Assembly: GCA_902773445.1 (NCBI GenBank) | Contig: CACYEU010000140.1 | Span: forward strand, 1-5,649 | Direction of reading: 5' to 3' | From: an uncultured Lachnospiraceae bacterium | GTDB taxonomy: Bacteria; Bacillota; Clostridia; Lachnospirales; Lachnospiraceae | Length of the DNA stretch: 5,649 nt | Notes under the pieces: generated by a model | Seen by the model: the letters and a program-made list of their open reading frames with translations, nothing else | What the model was told of the DNA's origin: nothing | Databases searched by the model: none | Program-made: the position numbers and the translations under genes | Shown here: one piece after another, positions 1 through 5,646 of the stretch | Layout of the letters: each line of letters begins with the position of its first letter | Numbering within the stretch: the first letter of the stretch is position 1

Positions 1-118
1 CCGTGATCAGGATCACGGCGCCGTAGAGGACGTGTCCGTCCTTGCCTGTCTTTGTATTCAGCTGCCATAACACGATTCCGCAGATGATCGGAAACAGTGC
101 CGATAAAATGATCAGCAT
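1..118 (-). CDS. N-terminus of the next operon gene, probably a second MrpD/NuoL-like subunit (partial)
   Basis: Only the first 39 codons lie in the window, beginning MLIILSALFPIICGIVLWQL followed by a polar loop (NTKTGKDGH) and a second hydrophobic run (VLYGAVILIT). The ATG at 118 is 13 nt after the mrpD stop and has AAGGAG (133-128) 9 nt upstream, overlapping the mrpD stop codon. A short first helix, polar loop and second helix are how MrpD/NuoL/NuoM-like proteins begin, and split-MrpA and Mbx-type operons often carry a second antiporter-like gene here. That the reading frame is real is well supported; the family assignment rests on context and a hydrophobic start, so it could be another membrane subunit. 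Confidence 0.7.
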   Translation of the reverse strand, partial: MLIILSALFPIICGIVLWQLNTKTGKDGHVLYGAVILIT

Positions 119-131
119 AATACGGTACTCC

Positions 132-1637
132 TTACAACAACATGCCGAAACCGGAATCGATCAGTCCGGCTGTGATCGCCGGGAACAGTCCCAGGAACAC
201 ATTGACAGCCACAAGCGTCCACGCAGGGATCAAATATCCGAGTGAGTGATGCCTGCGGACCGGTTCGGCATTTTCCGGATCTTCGTTTTCCGGATGTGAA
301 TAGATGCGGATCACTGTCCGCAGAAAATACAATGCATTGAGGGCTGTACTGACAGCCAGTGCGATGAGGACTGCCGTGAACACCCCATATGACGACGAAT
401 CCCAGGCGGCGAGCAGGATCAGGAATTTTGAAGCAAACCCGGCAAACAGCGGAATTCCTGTCATCGACAGCGAGCAGATCGTAAACAGGAGACCCGATGT
501 GCGGTCCCGCAGCGCGCTTCCCTGAAGATCTTTAAAGATCATGCTGTTGTCAGCGACCTCCTCAAGCCGCGGCGTCACAAGAAACAGCAATGATTTTGTG
601 ACCGAATGTCCGAGCAGATGGAAGATCGCCGCGATATAGCCGGCGCGCCCGCCGATGCCGAGGCTCATGAAGATATAACCGATCTGGGCAGCAGACGAGT
701 AGGCAACCATGCGGTTCACGTCATTTGACCTGATCGCTGAAACCGAACCAAAGATAACACCGGCTATACCGAGAGCCAGAACGATCAGATGCAGCGGCAT
801 CCGTTCAAGCAGATCGATGCCGATGACTCTCCAGTAGACTTTGATCAGAAGAAAGATATAGGCTTTTGACACGACCGAACTCATGAATGCAGCGGTCGTC
901 GGTGTTGACCATCCGTAGGTGTCAGGCATCCAGAAGTAGAATGGGAACAGACCGCTCTTGATCGCAAGGCCGATCGTCAGGACGCCGACGACCAGTGTCA
1001 CGGTCAGCATCATCGACGGATCGGTACTGATCTCAGCGAGGGATTCATGCAGCGGAACCATCAACAGATGACCGGTCATGCCGTAGAGCAGTACGACGCC
1101 GAGCAGAAACAGACTTGAACCGAGCAGGTTCATGATCATATAGCGTACTCCTGCCAGCACGATCCTTCCGGTCTCGGTCGCGACCATCAGACCGCAGCTG
1201 GCGAGTGTCAGTATTTCGAGAAAAACATAGCCGGTAAAAATGTCATTTGTAAACACGAGCGCGCAGACAGCCGCGGCGGACAGATTGAGCAGCGCGCAGT
1301 ACAGATTGTGCTTGGTTTCGTCGACTTCCCAGCGCAGATAGCGGTATCCGGCCGGGATCGAGCAGATCAGTACGATCATGAAGACGAGCAGGATCAGGCA
1401 TTCGAGAACACCGGCGCGGATCTCATTGCCCCACGGCGCCGGGAATTCACCCATCGGGTAGGTGAAGGTACTGTGCGCGTAAGTGTAGTACAGAACGATC
1501 GCGTCAGCTGTTGTCAGGAAAACCATCAGAATGCCGCACACAGTATAGGCGGCCTTTTTCTTAAGCAACAGGCAGAGCACACTCGAGAACAGGCTCGCGA
1601 TGATCATAAAGAGAGGGAGGTTACAGATAAAATCCAT
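132..1637 (-). CDS. mrpD: Mrp antiporter subunit D (proton channel, NuoL/M/N-like)
   Basis: A 501-residue protein of about 14 transmembrane helices, the usual length for MrpD. It contains the residues expected of a working proton channel: Glu141 in FLEILTLAS (fifth helix), Lys227 in LAIKSGLFPFYFWMPDTYGW (seventh helix; the KSGLFPFHFWLPDAH-type signature), Lys258 in SSVVSKAYIFLL, His340/His344 and Lys348 in IFHLLGHSVTKSLLFL, and Lys404 in FASKFL (twelfth helix). These positions correspond to the Glu/Lys relay of complex I antiporter-like subunits. It should couple proton flow to cation transport within the membrane complex. The ATG at 1637 overlaps the mrpC stop by 1 nt and has AGAGGAG about 8 nt upstream. 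The stop TAA overlaps the Shine-Dalgarno site of the next gene. No frameshift or missing helix is visible. Confidence 0.96.
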   Translation of the reverse strand: MDFICNLPLFMIIASLFSSVLCLLLKKKAAYTVCGILMVFLTTADAIVLYYTYAHSTFTYPMGEFPAPWGNEIRAGVLECLILLVFMIVLICSIPAGYRYLRWEVDETKHNLYCALLNLSAAAVCALVFTNDIFTGYVFLEILTLASCGLMVATETGRIVLAGVRYMIMNLLGSSLFLLGVVLLYGMTGHLLMVPLHESLAEISTDPSMMLTVTLVVGVLTIGLAIKSGLFPFYFWMPDTYGWSTPTTAAFMSSVVSKAYIFLLIKVYWRVIGIDLLERMPLHLIVLALGIAGVIFGSVSAIRSNDVNRMVAYSSAAQIGYIFMSLGIGGRAGYIAAIFHLLGHSVTKSLLFLVTPRLEEVADNSMIFKDLQGSALRDRTSGLLFTICSLSMTGIPLFAGFASKFLILLAAWDSSSYGVFTAVLIALAVSTALNALYFLRTVIRIYSHPENEDPENAEPVRRHHSLGYLIPAWTLVAVNVFLGLFPAITAGLIDSGFGMLL

Positions 1638-2020
1638 CAGTCATTCTCCTCTCTTTCAATAAGGGTCATGGCATAGATCTCATCCATATCCAATGTGTGA
1701 TAACGCTTGTAGAGACGGACAGTCAGCGCAAGCATGACAGCGGTCACCGAGACTGACACGACAATGCCTGTCAGCACGAGTCCGGACGGAACCGGATTGA
1801 TAAACGCTTCGGAAAGGATCTTTCCTTCCTCGATGATCGGCGCTTTTCTTCCGTGGATATAGCCGAGCGAGGTCAGGAACAGGAACAGACCGGCGTCCAT
1901 GATGTTCATACCGATCAGCTTCCTGATCAGATTGCGCTGGAACAGGAGAGTAGCGAAGCCGATACCGAACAGGATGATCGCGACAGCTTCCTGATAGTTG
2001 TTGAGGAGGGCGTCAAGCAT
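1637..2020 (-). CDS. mrpC: Mrp antiporter subunit C (NuoK-like)
   Basis: A 127-residue, three-helix membrane protein homologous to NuoK of complex I and to MrpC/MnhC/MbhG. Helices lie near 10-28, 35-52 and 81-103. The sequence INPVPSGLVLTGIVVSVSVT (74-93) corresponds to the family motif usually seen as DPLPQALVLTAIV; here the first Asp is Asn75 and PQA is replaced by PSG (78-80). The C-terminal tail DMDEIYAMTLIEREEND is acidic. The subunit packs against MrpD in the proton-conducting half of the antiporter (family knowledge). The ATG at 2020 overlaps the previous gene by 8 nt and has a G-rich, weaker ribosome site (AAAGGGGG about 10 nt upstream), so coupling to the upstream gene probably matters. 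The stop shares 1 nt with the mrpD start. Confidence 0.92.
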   Translation of the reverse strand: MLDALLNNYQEAVAIILFGIGFATLLFQRNLIRKLIGMNIMDAGLFLFLTSLGYIHGRKAPIIEEGKILSEAFINPVPSGLVLTGIVVSVSVTAVMLALTVRLYKRYHTLDMDEIYAMTLIEREEND

Positions 2021-2936
2021 GGCCGATCATCCCCCTTTCAAACAGTGAGTAGAATCCATACATCGTACAGGCGACGACTAAACCGACTGCGATATTGAGA
2101 GGCAGGATCAGCCCGGCTGAAAGGATCGCGCCGGGGATCCCCTTCGGAATCGGATTGTGCATGCCGTTCGCGCCGACAAAGAAGACAAATCCTTTTGAAA
2201 GGCTGTAGAAACCAAGCGCGGCGAACGTCATGATATTTAACCGCTTGTAGGTGAAGATCCGGTCTGTCGTCGTGAATCCGGCCGAAGCCGACAGAATGAT
2301 CAGCGACGCTCCGAGAATCGTTCCGCCTGAAAATCCGCCGCCCGGGGACAGGTGTCCGTTCAGGATGATATAGATGCCGAACAGCAGGATGCACGGAACA
2401 AGAAAGAGTCCAATGACGCGCAGAATCGTATCCGACGAAGTGTCAAATACCGGCTCGGCGACAAACCGGTTCTTATCTTTTGCTCCGAAGCGAAGCAGGA
2501 TCGTCGTACAGACGAGTGCCGTAAACAGAACGAACGATTCGCCGAGTGTATCGAATGCACGGTAGTCAAGGATCATGGCAGCGACAACATTGACTGCGCC
2601 GGTCTCCTCGAGACCTTTTTCAATATAGCGCGACGCAACCACATCCGCCCGCGGGTTTTTAAATCCGTACAGCGGCAGATGAGCAATCATATAGAGCATG
2701 ACTGCGATGAAAAGGATGCAGCTGATCACAGCGATGATCCGGTAGAGTACGTGATAGCGCTGCTGACGCCGTTGGATCTCTTTTTGCATCTCCGGGTTGG
2801 AGAGGAGGGATTCCTGCCATTTCCGGACCGCACTCTTGCGGATCTGCCGTGAGACGTCGGGTTTTTCTTCGGTGTTGAGGAACTCCTCCATGCCGGAGGA
2901 ATCCTTTCTGAAACAGGCACGCAGGAATTCTTTCAT
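2013..2936 (-). CDS. mrpB: Fused MbhE-MrpB subunit (MbhE domain plus MnhB domain)
   Basis: A 307-residue fusion of two subunits. Residues 1-66 are a charged, probably cytoplasmic extension with a basic helix-like part (EIQRRQQRYH). Residues 67-150 form an MbhE-like region: a first helix (67-86), the loop LYGFKNPRADVVASRYIEKG (89-108), the motif NVVAAMILDYRAFDTLGESF (116-135) and a second helix. In canonical Mrp this belongs to the C-terminus of MrpA. From about 170 the MnhB domain has four helices and the signature GHLSPGGGFSGG (194-205), followed by KGFVFF and a glycine-rich C-terminal helix. Stand-alone MrpB is about 140 residues, which matches the second half. The start at 2936 forms ATGA with the mbhD stop and has GGGAGG 7 nt upstream. 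Its stop overlaps mrpC by 8 nt. The gene could also be named mbhE/mbhF or mnhB. Confidence 0.9.
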   Translation of the reverse strand: MKEFLRACFRKDSSGMEEFLNTEEKPDVSRQIRKSAVRKWQESLLSNPEMQKEIQRRQQRYHVLYRIIAVISCILFIAVMLYMIAHLPLYGFKNPRADVVASRYIEKGLEETGAVNVVAAMILDYRAFDTLGESFVLFTALVCTTILLRFGAKDKNRFVAEPVFDTSSDTILRVIGLFLVPCILLFGIYIILNGHLSPGGGFSGGTILGASLIILSASAGFTTTDRIFTYKRLNIMTFAALGFYSLSKGFVFFVGANGMHNPIPKGIPGAILSAGLILPLNIAVGLVVACTMYGFYSLFERGMIGHA

Positions 2937-3277
2937 GAGCGCACCTCCCGTCTGTGTTCGGATCCGGGCACCGGATCGGAATCAGCCGTCGGATCTGTAC
3001 CGGGTGCATCTTCCTCGTCAGCCGGATCTTTCAGCGCTTCACGTCCCAGCCTCCGAAGGGTCAGGAAGAACAGAATACTGGTGATGCCGGCTCCGACAGC
3101 GGCTTCGGTGACCGCCAGATCCGGAGATTCAAGCAATGTCCAGACAACAGCCATGATCGTACTGTAAGCCATGAAGATAATGATCGCGGGCAGCAGGCGC
3201 TTTGTCAGATTAACGCCGACCGCGCAGACGATCAGGAGGACGAGCAGGATGATTTTAAAAATCTCAAGAAGCGTCAT
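2933..3277 (-). CDS. mbhD: MbhD-type subunit (equivalent to a C-terminal domain of MrpA)
   Basis: A 114-residue protein with three predicted helices (about 5-24, 28-48 and 57-74). The stretch ESPDLAVTEAAVGAGITSIL (50-69) is the hallmark of the MbhD domain, including the conserved D.A.TEA.VGAG core. In canonical Mrp systems this domain sits near the C-terminus of the large MrpA; here it is a separate gene, as in Mbh/Mbx clusters. In those complexes the domain helps build the ion path between antiporter and remaining subunits (family knowledge). After the last helix there is a hydrophilic tail of about 36 residues rich in Asp, Glu and Pro (DEEDAPGTDPTADSD), longer than the core domain needs. 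An in-frame TTG at 3298 exists upstream, but the ATG with its GGGAGG site is favoured. The stop overlaps the next ATG by 4 nt (ATGA). Confidence 0.9.
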   Translation of the reverse strand: MTLLEIFKIILLVLLIVCAVGVNLTKRLLPAIIIFMAYSTIMAVVWTLLESPDLAVTEAAVGAGITSILFFLTLRRLGREALKDPADEEDAPGTDPTADSDPVPGSEHRREVRS

Positions 3278-3596
3278 TCTGATCCTCCCGTTTAACAAAC
3301 CTGCCCAGCTTCGTGTCCATATAGTATTCGATCTGGGCGATAAAATGAGTCGATACGGGTGATGTGCACCACATGAAGCAGACGATCAGGAATAATTTCA
3401 GGATCACGACAGCTTCGCCGGAACCGATCATGACGGCCAGAGCCGCGCAGAACAGCCCCAGAGAGTCACCGATGCCGGAAGCATGGATCCTGTTCATGAT
3501 AAATCCGAAAATATAAACGCCGAGGATCGCTGAGGCAAATGAGAATATTGCGATCGCCAGGAGAACGGCTGTCAATGCAAAACGGACCCATTCCAT
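3264..3596 (-). CDS. mrpG: Mrp antiporter subunit G (MnhG/MbhC family)
   Basis: A 110-residue, three-helix membrane protein matching the family length. Helices lie near 5-33, 44-60 and 62-77. The signature GVYIFGFIMNRIHASGIGDS (26-45) corresponds to the family pattern around the conserved R.HA and D.LG, and CTSPVSTHFIAQ (77-88) matches the usual TSP...H.IA C-terminal motif. The tail TKLGRFVKREDQNDAS is hydrophilic. It acts within the antiporter membrane domain next to MrpF. The ATG at 3596 overlaps the mrpF stop by 1 nt, and its 3' end overlaps mbhD by 14 nt, so it sits in the most tightly packed part of the operon. Confidence 0.92.
   Translation of the reverse strand: MEWVRFALTAVLLAIAIFSFASAILGVYIFGFIMNRIHASGIGDSLGLFCAALAVMIGSGEAVVILKLFLIVCFMWCTSPVSTHFIAQIEYYMDTKLGRFVKREDQNDAS
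3284..3289 (-). promoter_or_regulatory. Ribosome binding site that sets the mbhD start
   Basis: GGGAGG on the minus strand lies 6 nt before the ATG at 3277. This supports that ATG over the in-frame TTG at 3298, which would place the ribosome site inside the coding region and add seven residues not typical of the family. Confidence 0.75.
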
Positions 3597-3883
3597 CACG
3601 CATCCTCCTTTTTGCGTCTGATGTAGACAGCTGAGAAGATCAGAACCGATACGAAACTGATCAGAGCATAGATCAGGGCGATATCAGCGAGAAAGCTTTC
3701 ATCGAGCAAAACTGTCAGAATGAGAAAGATGACGATGACCATCGTGCCGACCATATTGACTCCGATCAGACGGTCGGTAAGCCTCGGACCTTTGATCGAC
3801 CGGATCATAGCCAGTGCAATCAGCGGAGCCAGGCAGATCAGCGCGACAGTATACAGCAGATTGTATGCTTCAACGATCGACAT
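3596..3883 (-). CDS. mrpF: Mrp antiporter subunit F (MnhF/MbhB family)
   Basis: A 95-residue protein with three predicted membrane helices (about 8-28, 39-60 and 64-87), the expected size and topology for MrpF. The segment RSIKGPRLTDRLIGVNMVGT (28-47), with the family GP.L.DR signature, and DIALIYALISFVSVLIFS (67-84) identify it. It is a small integral subunit of the antiporter, reported to contribute with MrpG and MrpB to the sodium-handling side; that role is family knowledge. The frame is open back to 4000, but those residues overlap mrpE and look non-family. The ATG at 3883 has a good ribosome site and begins MSIVEAYNLLY. Its stop overlaps the mrpG start by 1 nt (TGATG), so the two are probably translationally coupled. 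Confidence 0.93.
   Translation of the reverse strand: MSIVEAYNLLYTVALICLAPLIALAMIRSIKGPRLTDRLIGVNMVGTMVIVIFLILTVLLDESFLADIALIYALISFVSVLIFSAVYIRRKKEDA
3604..3610 (-). promoter_or_regulatory. Ribosome binding site that sets the mrpG start
   Basis: AAGGAGG on the minus strand, inside the end of mrpF. It is 7 nt from the ATG at 3596 but only 4 nt from an in-frame GTG at 3599, so the ATG is preferred. Using the GTG would add only one residue. Confidence 0.8.
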
Positions 3884-3890
3884 GACGCAT

Positions 3891-3896
3891 TCTCCT
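3891..3896 (-). promoter_or_regulatory. Ribosome binding site that sets the mrpF start
   Basis: AGGAGA on the minus strand lies 7 nt before the ATG at 3883. It favours that ATG over starts further upstream, such as 4000, which would run back through mrpE in another frame. Confidence 0.8.
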
Positions 3897-3914
3897 GAAA
3901 TCAAACTGCGGCAG

Positions 3915-4373
3915 TCAGAAGCGCAGTTTCCTGAGTATGTGAATAAAGGAGGACGTGTCGACATTGTCTGCAAATTCCCTGCGCAGACAGTGAATGACAA
4001 AACGATCCCCCTCCTGTAAAACCGTATATGTTCCCGGCGTCAATGTGATCGAGTTGGCGAGAACGACATTTGAGAACGGGTCGTTCAGTCCCGAATGGAT
4101 CTCGATCAGCACCGGGTCCGGCTTCTTGCCGGGTTTCCAGACAACAGCGATCACCGCAAAGGCCGCAATAAAGATCTCCCGAACCAGATTGAGTGCATAA
4201 AGGATAAAGAGCGGGAGATTGCGGATGATGATCCTGTCGTAAGCAAGCTTGTATCCGAGCATTCTGTAGAAGACAAAAGAAACGAGCGCAGTTATCAGGA
4301 GACCCAGTATCACGATCTCCACTGTGATGCGCCCGTTAAAGATTAACCATAATGCAAAAAACAGGATAAACAT
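3915..4373 (-). CDS. mrpE: Mrp antiporter subunit E (MnhE/MbhA family)
   Basis: A 152-residue membrane protein close to the family's usual length of about 160. Hydrophobic segments lie near 1-13, 17-37 and 52-79, followed by a soluble C-terminal domain from about 80 to 152. The opening FFALWLIFNGRITVEI and the later NSITLTPGTYTV (107-118) are hallmarks of MnhE/MrpE. The subunit belongs to the membrane antiporter complex exchanging Na+ for H+ and is thought to be structural. It opens the antiporter operon. The ATG at 4373 gives the normal family N-terminus, and an in-frame TGA lies 18 nt upstream, leaving no earlier start. Unlike its neighbours it has no Shine-Dalgarno sequence: the bases just before the ATG are T-rich (GATTGTGTT). 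With the promoter placed so close, this looks like a leaderless or nearly leaderless message. A 31-nt gap separates its stop from mrpF. Confidence 0.93.
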   Translation of the reverse strand: MFILFFALWLIFNGRITVEIVILGLLITALVSFVFYRMLGYKLAYDRIIIRNLPLFILYALNLVREIFIAAFAVIAVVWKPGKKPDPVLIEIHSGLNDPFSNVVLANSITLTPGTYTVLQEGDRFVIHCLRREFADNVDTSSFIHILRKLRF

Positions 4374-4382
4374 AACACAATC

Positions 4383-4411
4383 AGTATATCAAAACACAGA
4401 CTCTGTTGCAA
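4383..4411 (-). promoter_or_regulatory. Extended -10 promoter directly in front of mrpE
   Basis: In the 50-nt gap, minus strand, a -35 box TTGCAA (4411-4406, 4/6) and a -10 box TATACT (4388-4383, 5/6) are separated by 17 nt. The -10 carries an upstream TG one base away (TGaTATACT), an extended -10 element. Only 9 nt separate the -10 from the mrpE ATG, so the predicted transcript would begin about 2-3 nt before the start codon. A short palindrome, ACAGA-C-TCTGT at 4396-4406, fills part of the spacer and could be an operator, though it is short enough to be chance. Confidence 0.6.
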
Positions 4412-4423
4412 AGAAAGCCGCTG

Positions 4424-5590
4424 TTATTGTTCGGCCAGCATATCTCCGATCCTGTCGGCGATTTCAGCCATCTCGTCAGCCGGTCTGACAAGCGCGAAAC
4501 GGACATAGCCTTCGCCGTGCGGACCGAAAGCGGTGCCCGGCGTTCCGATGATCCCGGTCTTCTCCATCAGTGTCTCAACAAATGACACAGATGTATACCC
4601 TTCGGGAACAGGAAGCCATACGAACATTGTTCCGTCGGATTTCGGCACATTCCAGCCGGCTTTCCTCAAGCCGTCACAAAGAGCATCCCTCCGGCGCTGA
4701 TACTCAGTACACTGCGCGTAGACATCATCCATCGGTCCGGTCAGCGCGGCAACGACAGCCTTTTGTGTCGGGTACGGGATCCCGAAGTCATACTGGCTGC
4801 GCAGGAGCTTCAGTGAGTTGACGATGCTTTTGTTGCCGATCAGGTAAGACGCGCGCAGTCCTGTCATGTTAAATGACTTGGACAGCGAGAAGAACTCGAC
4901 ACCGACTTCTTTCGCTTCCGGAAGTGACAGAAATGAGAAGCCTTCCTTTCCGTCAAATATAATGTCCGAATAGGCATTGTCATTGATGATGAAGAAACCG
5001 TATTTTTTTGCCATCCCGATCATCTCAAGATACATTTCCTTAGGCGCTGACATACCGACCGGATTGGACGGGTAGGAGAGTACGATAAACCTGGTAACGC
5101 GGAGAATGTTCTCGGGGATCTCTCTGATATTCGGCAGAAAATCGTTCTCTTTGACAAGCCGGTAATAATAGATGTTCGCATCCGCGAGTTGAGCTCCCGC
5201 CTCATAGATCGGGTATCCCGGGTCCGGCAGCAGGACAACTTCACCGGGATTGACCGTCGCCATGCCCAGATGCCCCATGCCTTCCTGCGTCCCGTGCACG
5301 CCAGTGATCTCATCGGCACTGATTTCCGCTCCGTAGCGGGTCCTGTAATAGGTCACCAGCGCATCCAGTACTTCGGGAGTGTCAGTCAGCGAATAGCGGT
5401 AGTTGAACGGGTCGCGCATCGCATCCGCAAGCGCATCCATGATATGCTGAGGTGGTTTGAAGTCCGGAGTGCCGATCGAGAGATTGATGACCTCCCGTCC
5501 CGATGCGACCAGCGCGTCCTTTTTTTCATCCATTTCAGCGAAGATTCCGGTACTGAACTTTTTTAATCGGTCTGCCGGTTGATAATCCAT
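4424..5590 (-). CDS. PLP-dependent class I/II aminotransferase (DapL/AlaC-like)
   Basis: A 388-residue soluble fold-type I aminotransferase, expected in the cytoplasm, that moves an amino group between an amino acid and a 2-oxo acid. Visible motifs: GTPDF near 40-44, LPDPGYPIYE near 121-130, SYPSNPVG at 172-179 with the cofactor-contacting Asn176, NDNAYSDI at 203-210 with Asp204 and Tyr207, the Schiff-base lysine Lys238 in SLSKSF, Arg246 in TGLR, and Arg364 in GYVRFAL, which should bind the substrate carboxylate. All catalytic residues are present and the length is normal, so the enzyme should be active. The overall pattern resembles the group often annotated as LL-diaminopimelate aminotransferase or AlaC/YfdZ alanine aminotransferase. 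Substrate cannot be settled from sequence, so no symbol is given. The gene is the first in the co-directional cluster, with its own promoter and strong ribosome site. It ends in TAA 50 nt before mrpE with no clear terminator, so read-through into the antiporter operon is possible. Confidence 0.93.
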   Translation of the reverse strand: MDYQPADRLKKFSTGIFAEMDEKKDALVASGREVINLSIGTPDFKPPQHIMDALADAMRDPFNYRYSLTDTPEVLDALVTYYRTRYGAEISADEITGVHGTQEGMGHLGMATVNPGEVVLLPDPGYPIYEAGAQLADANIYYYRLVKENDFLPNIREIPENILRVTRFIVLSYPSNPVGMSAPKEMYLEMIGMAKKYGFFIINDNAYSDIIFDGKEGFSFLSLPEAKEVGVEFFSLSKSFNMTGLRASYLIGNKSIVNSLKLLRSQYDFGIPYPTQKAVVAALTGPMDDVYAQCTEYQRRRDALCDGLRKAGWNVPKSDGTMFVWLPVPEGYTSVSFVETLMEKTGIIGTPGTAFGPHGEGYVRFALVRPADEMAEIADRIGDMLAEQ

Positions 5591-5598
5591 AGAAACGA

Positions 5599-5606
5599 CC
5601 TCCTTT
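5599..5606 (-). promoter_or_regulatory. Strong ribosome binding site of the aminotransferase gene
   Basis: AAAGGAGG on the minus strand lies 8 nt before the ATG at 5590. It is a near-perfect Shine-Dalgarno sequence and fixes the start at the N-terminus MDYQPADRL, which is typical of the family. Confidence 0.85.
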
Positions 5607-5617
5607 AAGGTATCTTT

Positions 5618-5646
5618 ATCTTAACAAAACACCGGATTCTCATCAA
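5618..5646 (-). promoter_or_regulatory. Sigma70-type promoter for the aminotransferase gene
   Basis: On the minus strand a -35 box TTGATG (5646-5641, 4/6 to consensus) and a -10 box TAAGAT (5623-5618, 4/6) are separated by exactly 17 nt. A start about 7 nt downstream of the -10 would give a leader of some 20 nt that holds just the Shine-Dalgarno site. The optimal spacing and AT-rich setting support it, but each box is only a moderate match and the upstream region is cut by the window edge. Confidence 0.55.

Noticed and set aside
1..18. Perfect 8-bp inverted repeat CCGTGATC-AG-GATCACGG at the window edge
   Set aside because: It lies inside the coding region of the partial downstream gene, has only a 2-nt spacer and no T-tract, and follows from GTGATC/GATCAC codon pairs. 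It is not a credible terminator.
2352..2852. Plus-strand open frame of 166 codons
   Set aside because: It is antisense to the MbhE-MrpB fusion gene, its product is highly charged with no recognisable fold, and it has no promoter or ribosome site. It is a shadow of the real gene.
3278..3298. Longer form of mbhD starting at a TTG at 3298
   Set aside because: A TTG start without a ribosome site, while the ATG at 3277 has GGGAGG at the right distance and gives the family N-terminus.
3884..4000. Longer form of mrpF starting at 4000
   Set aside because: The extra 39 residues are non-hydrophobic, overlap mrpE in another frame and do not look like the family. The ATG at 3883 has its own ribosome site.
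4393..4407. Inverted repeat after the aminotransferase stop (AACACAG-A-CTCTGTT on the plus strand) as a terminator
   Set aside because: The arms have a mismatch and almost no loop, so it cannot form a stable hairpin, and it overlaps the spacer of the mrpE promoter. At most it is an operator candidate.
5189..5566. Plus-strand open frame of 125 codons antisense to the aminotransferase
   Set aside because: It is fully contained in a gene with intact catalytic motifs, and its translation matches nothing recognisable.
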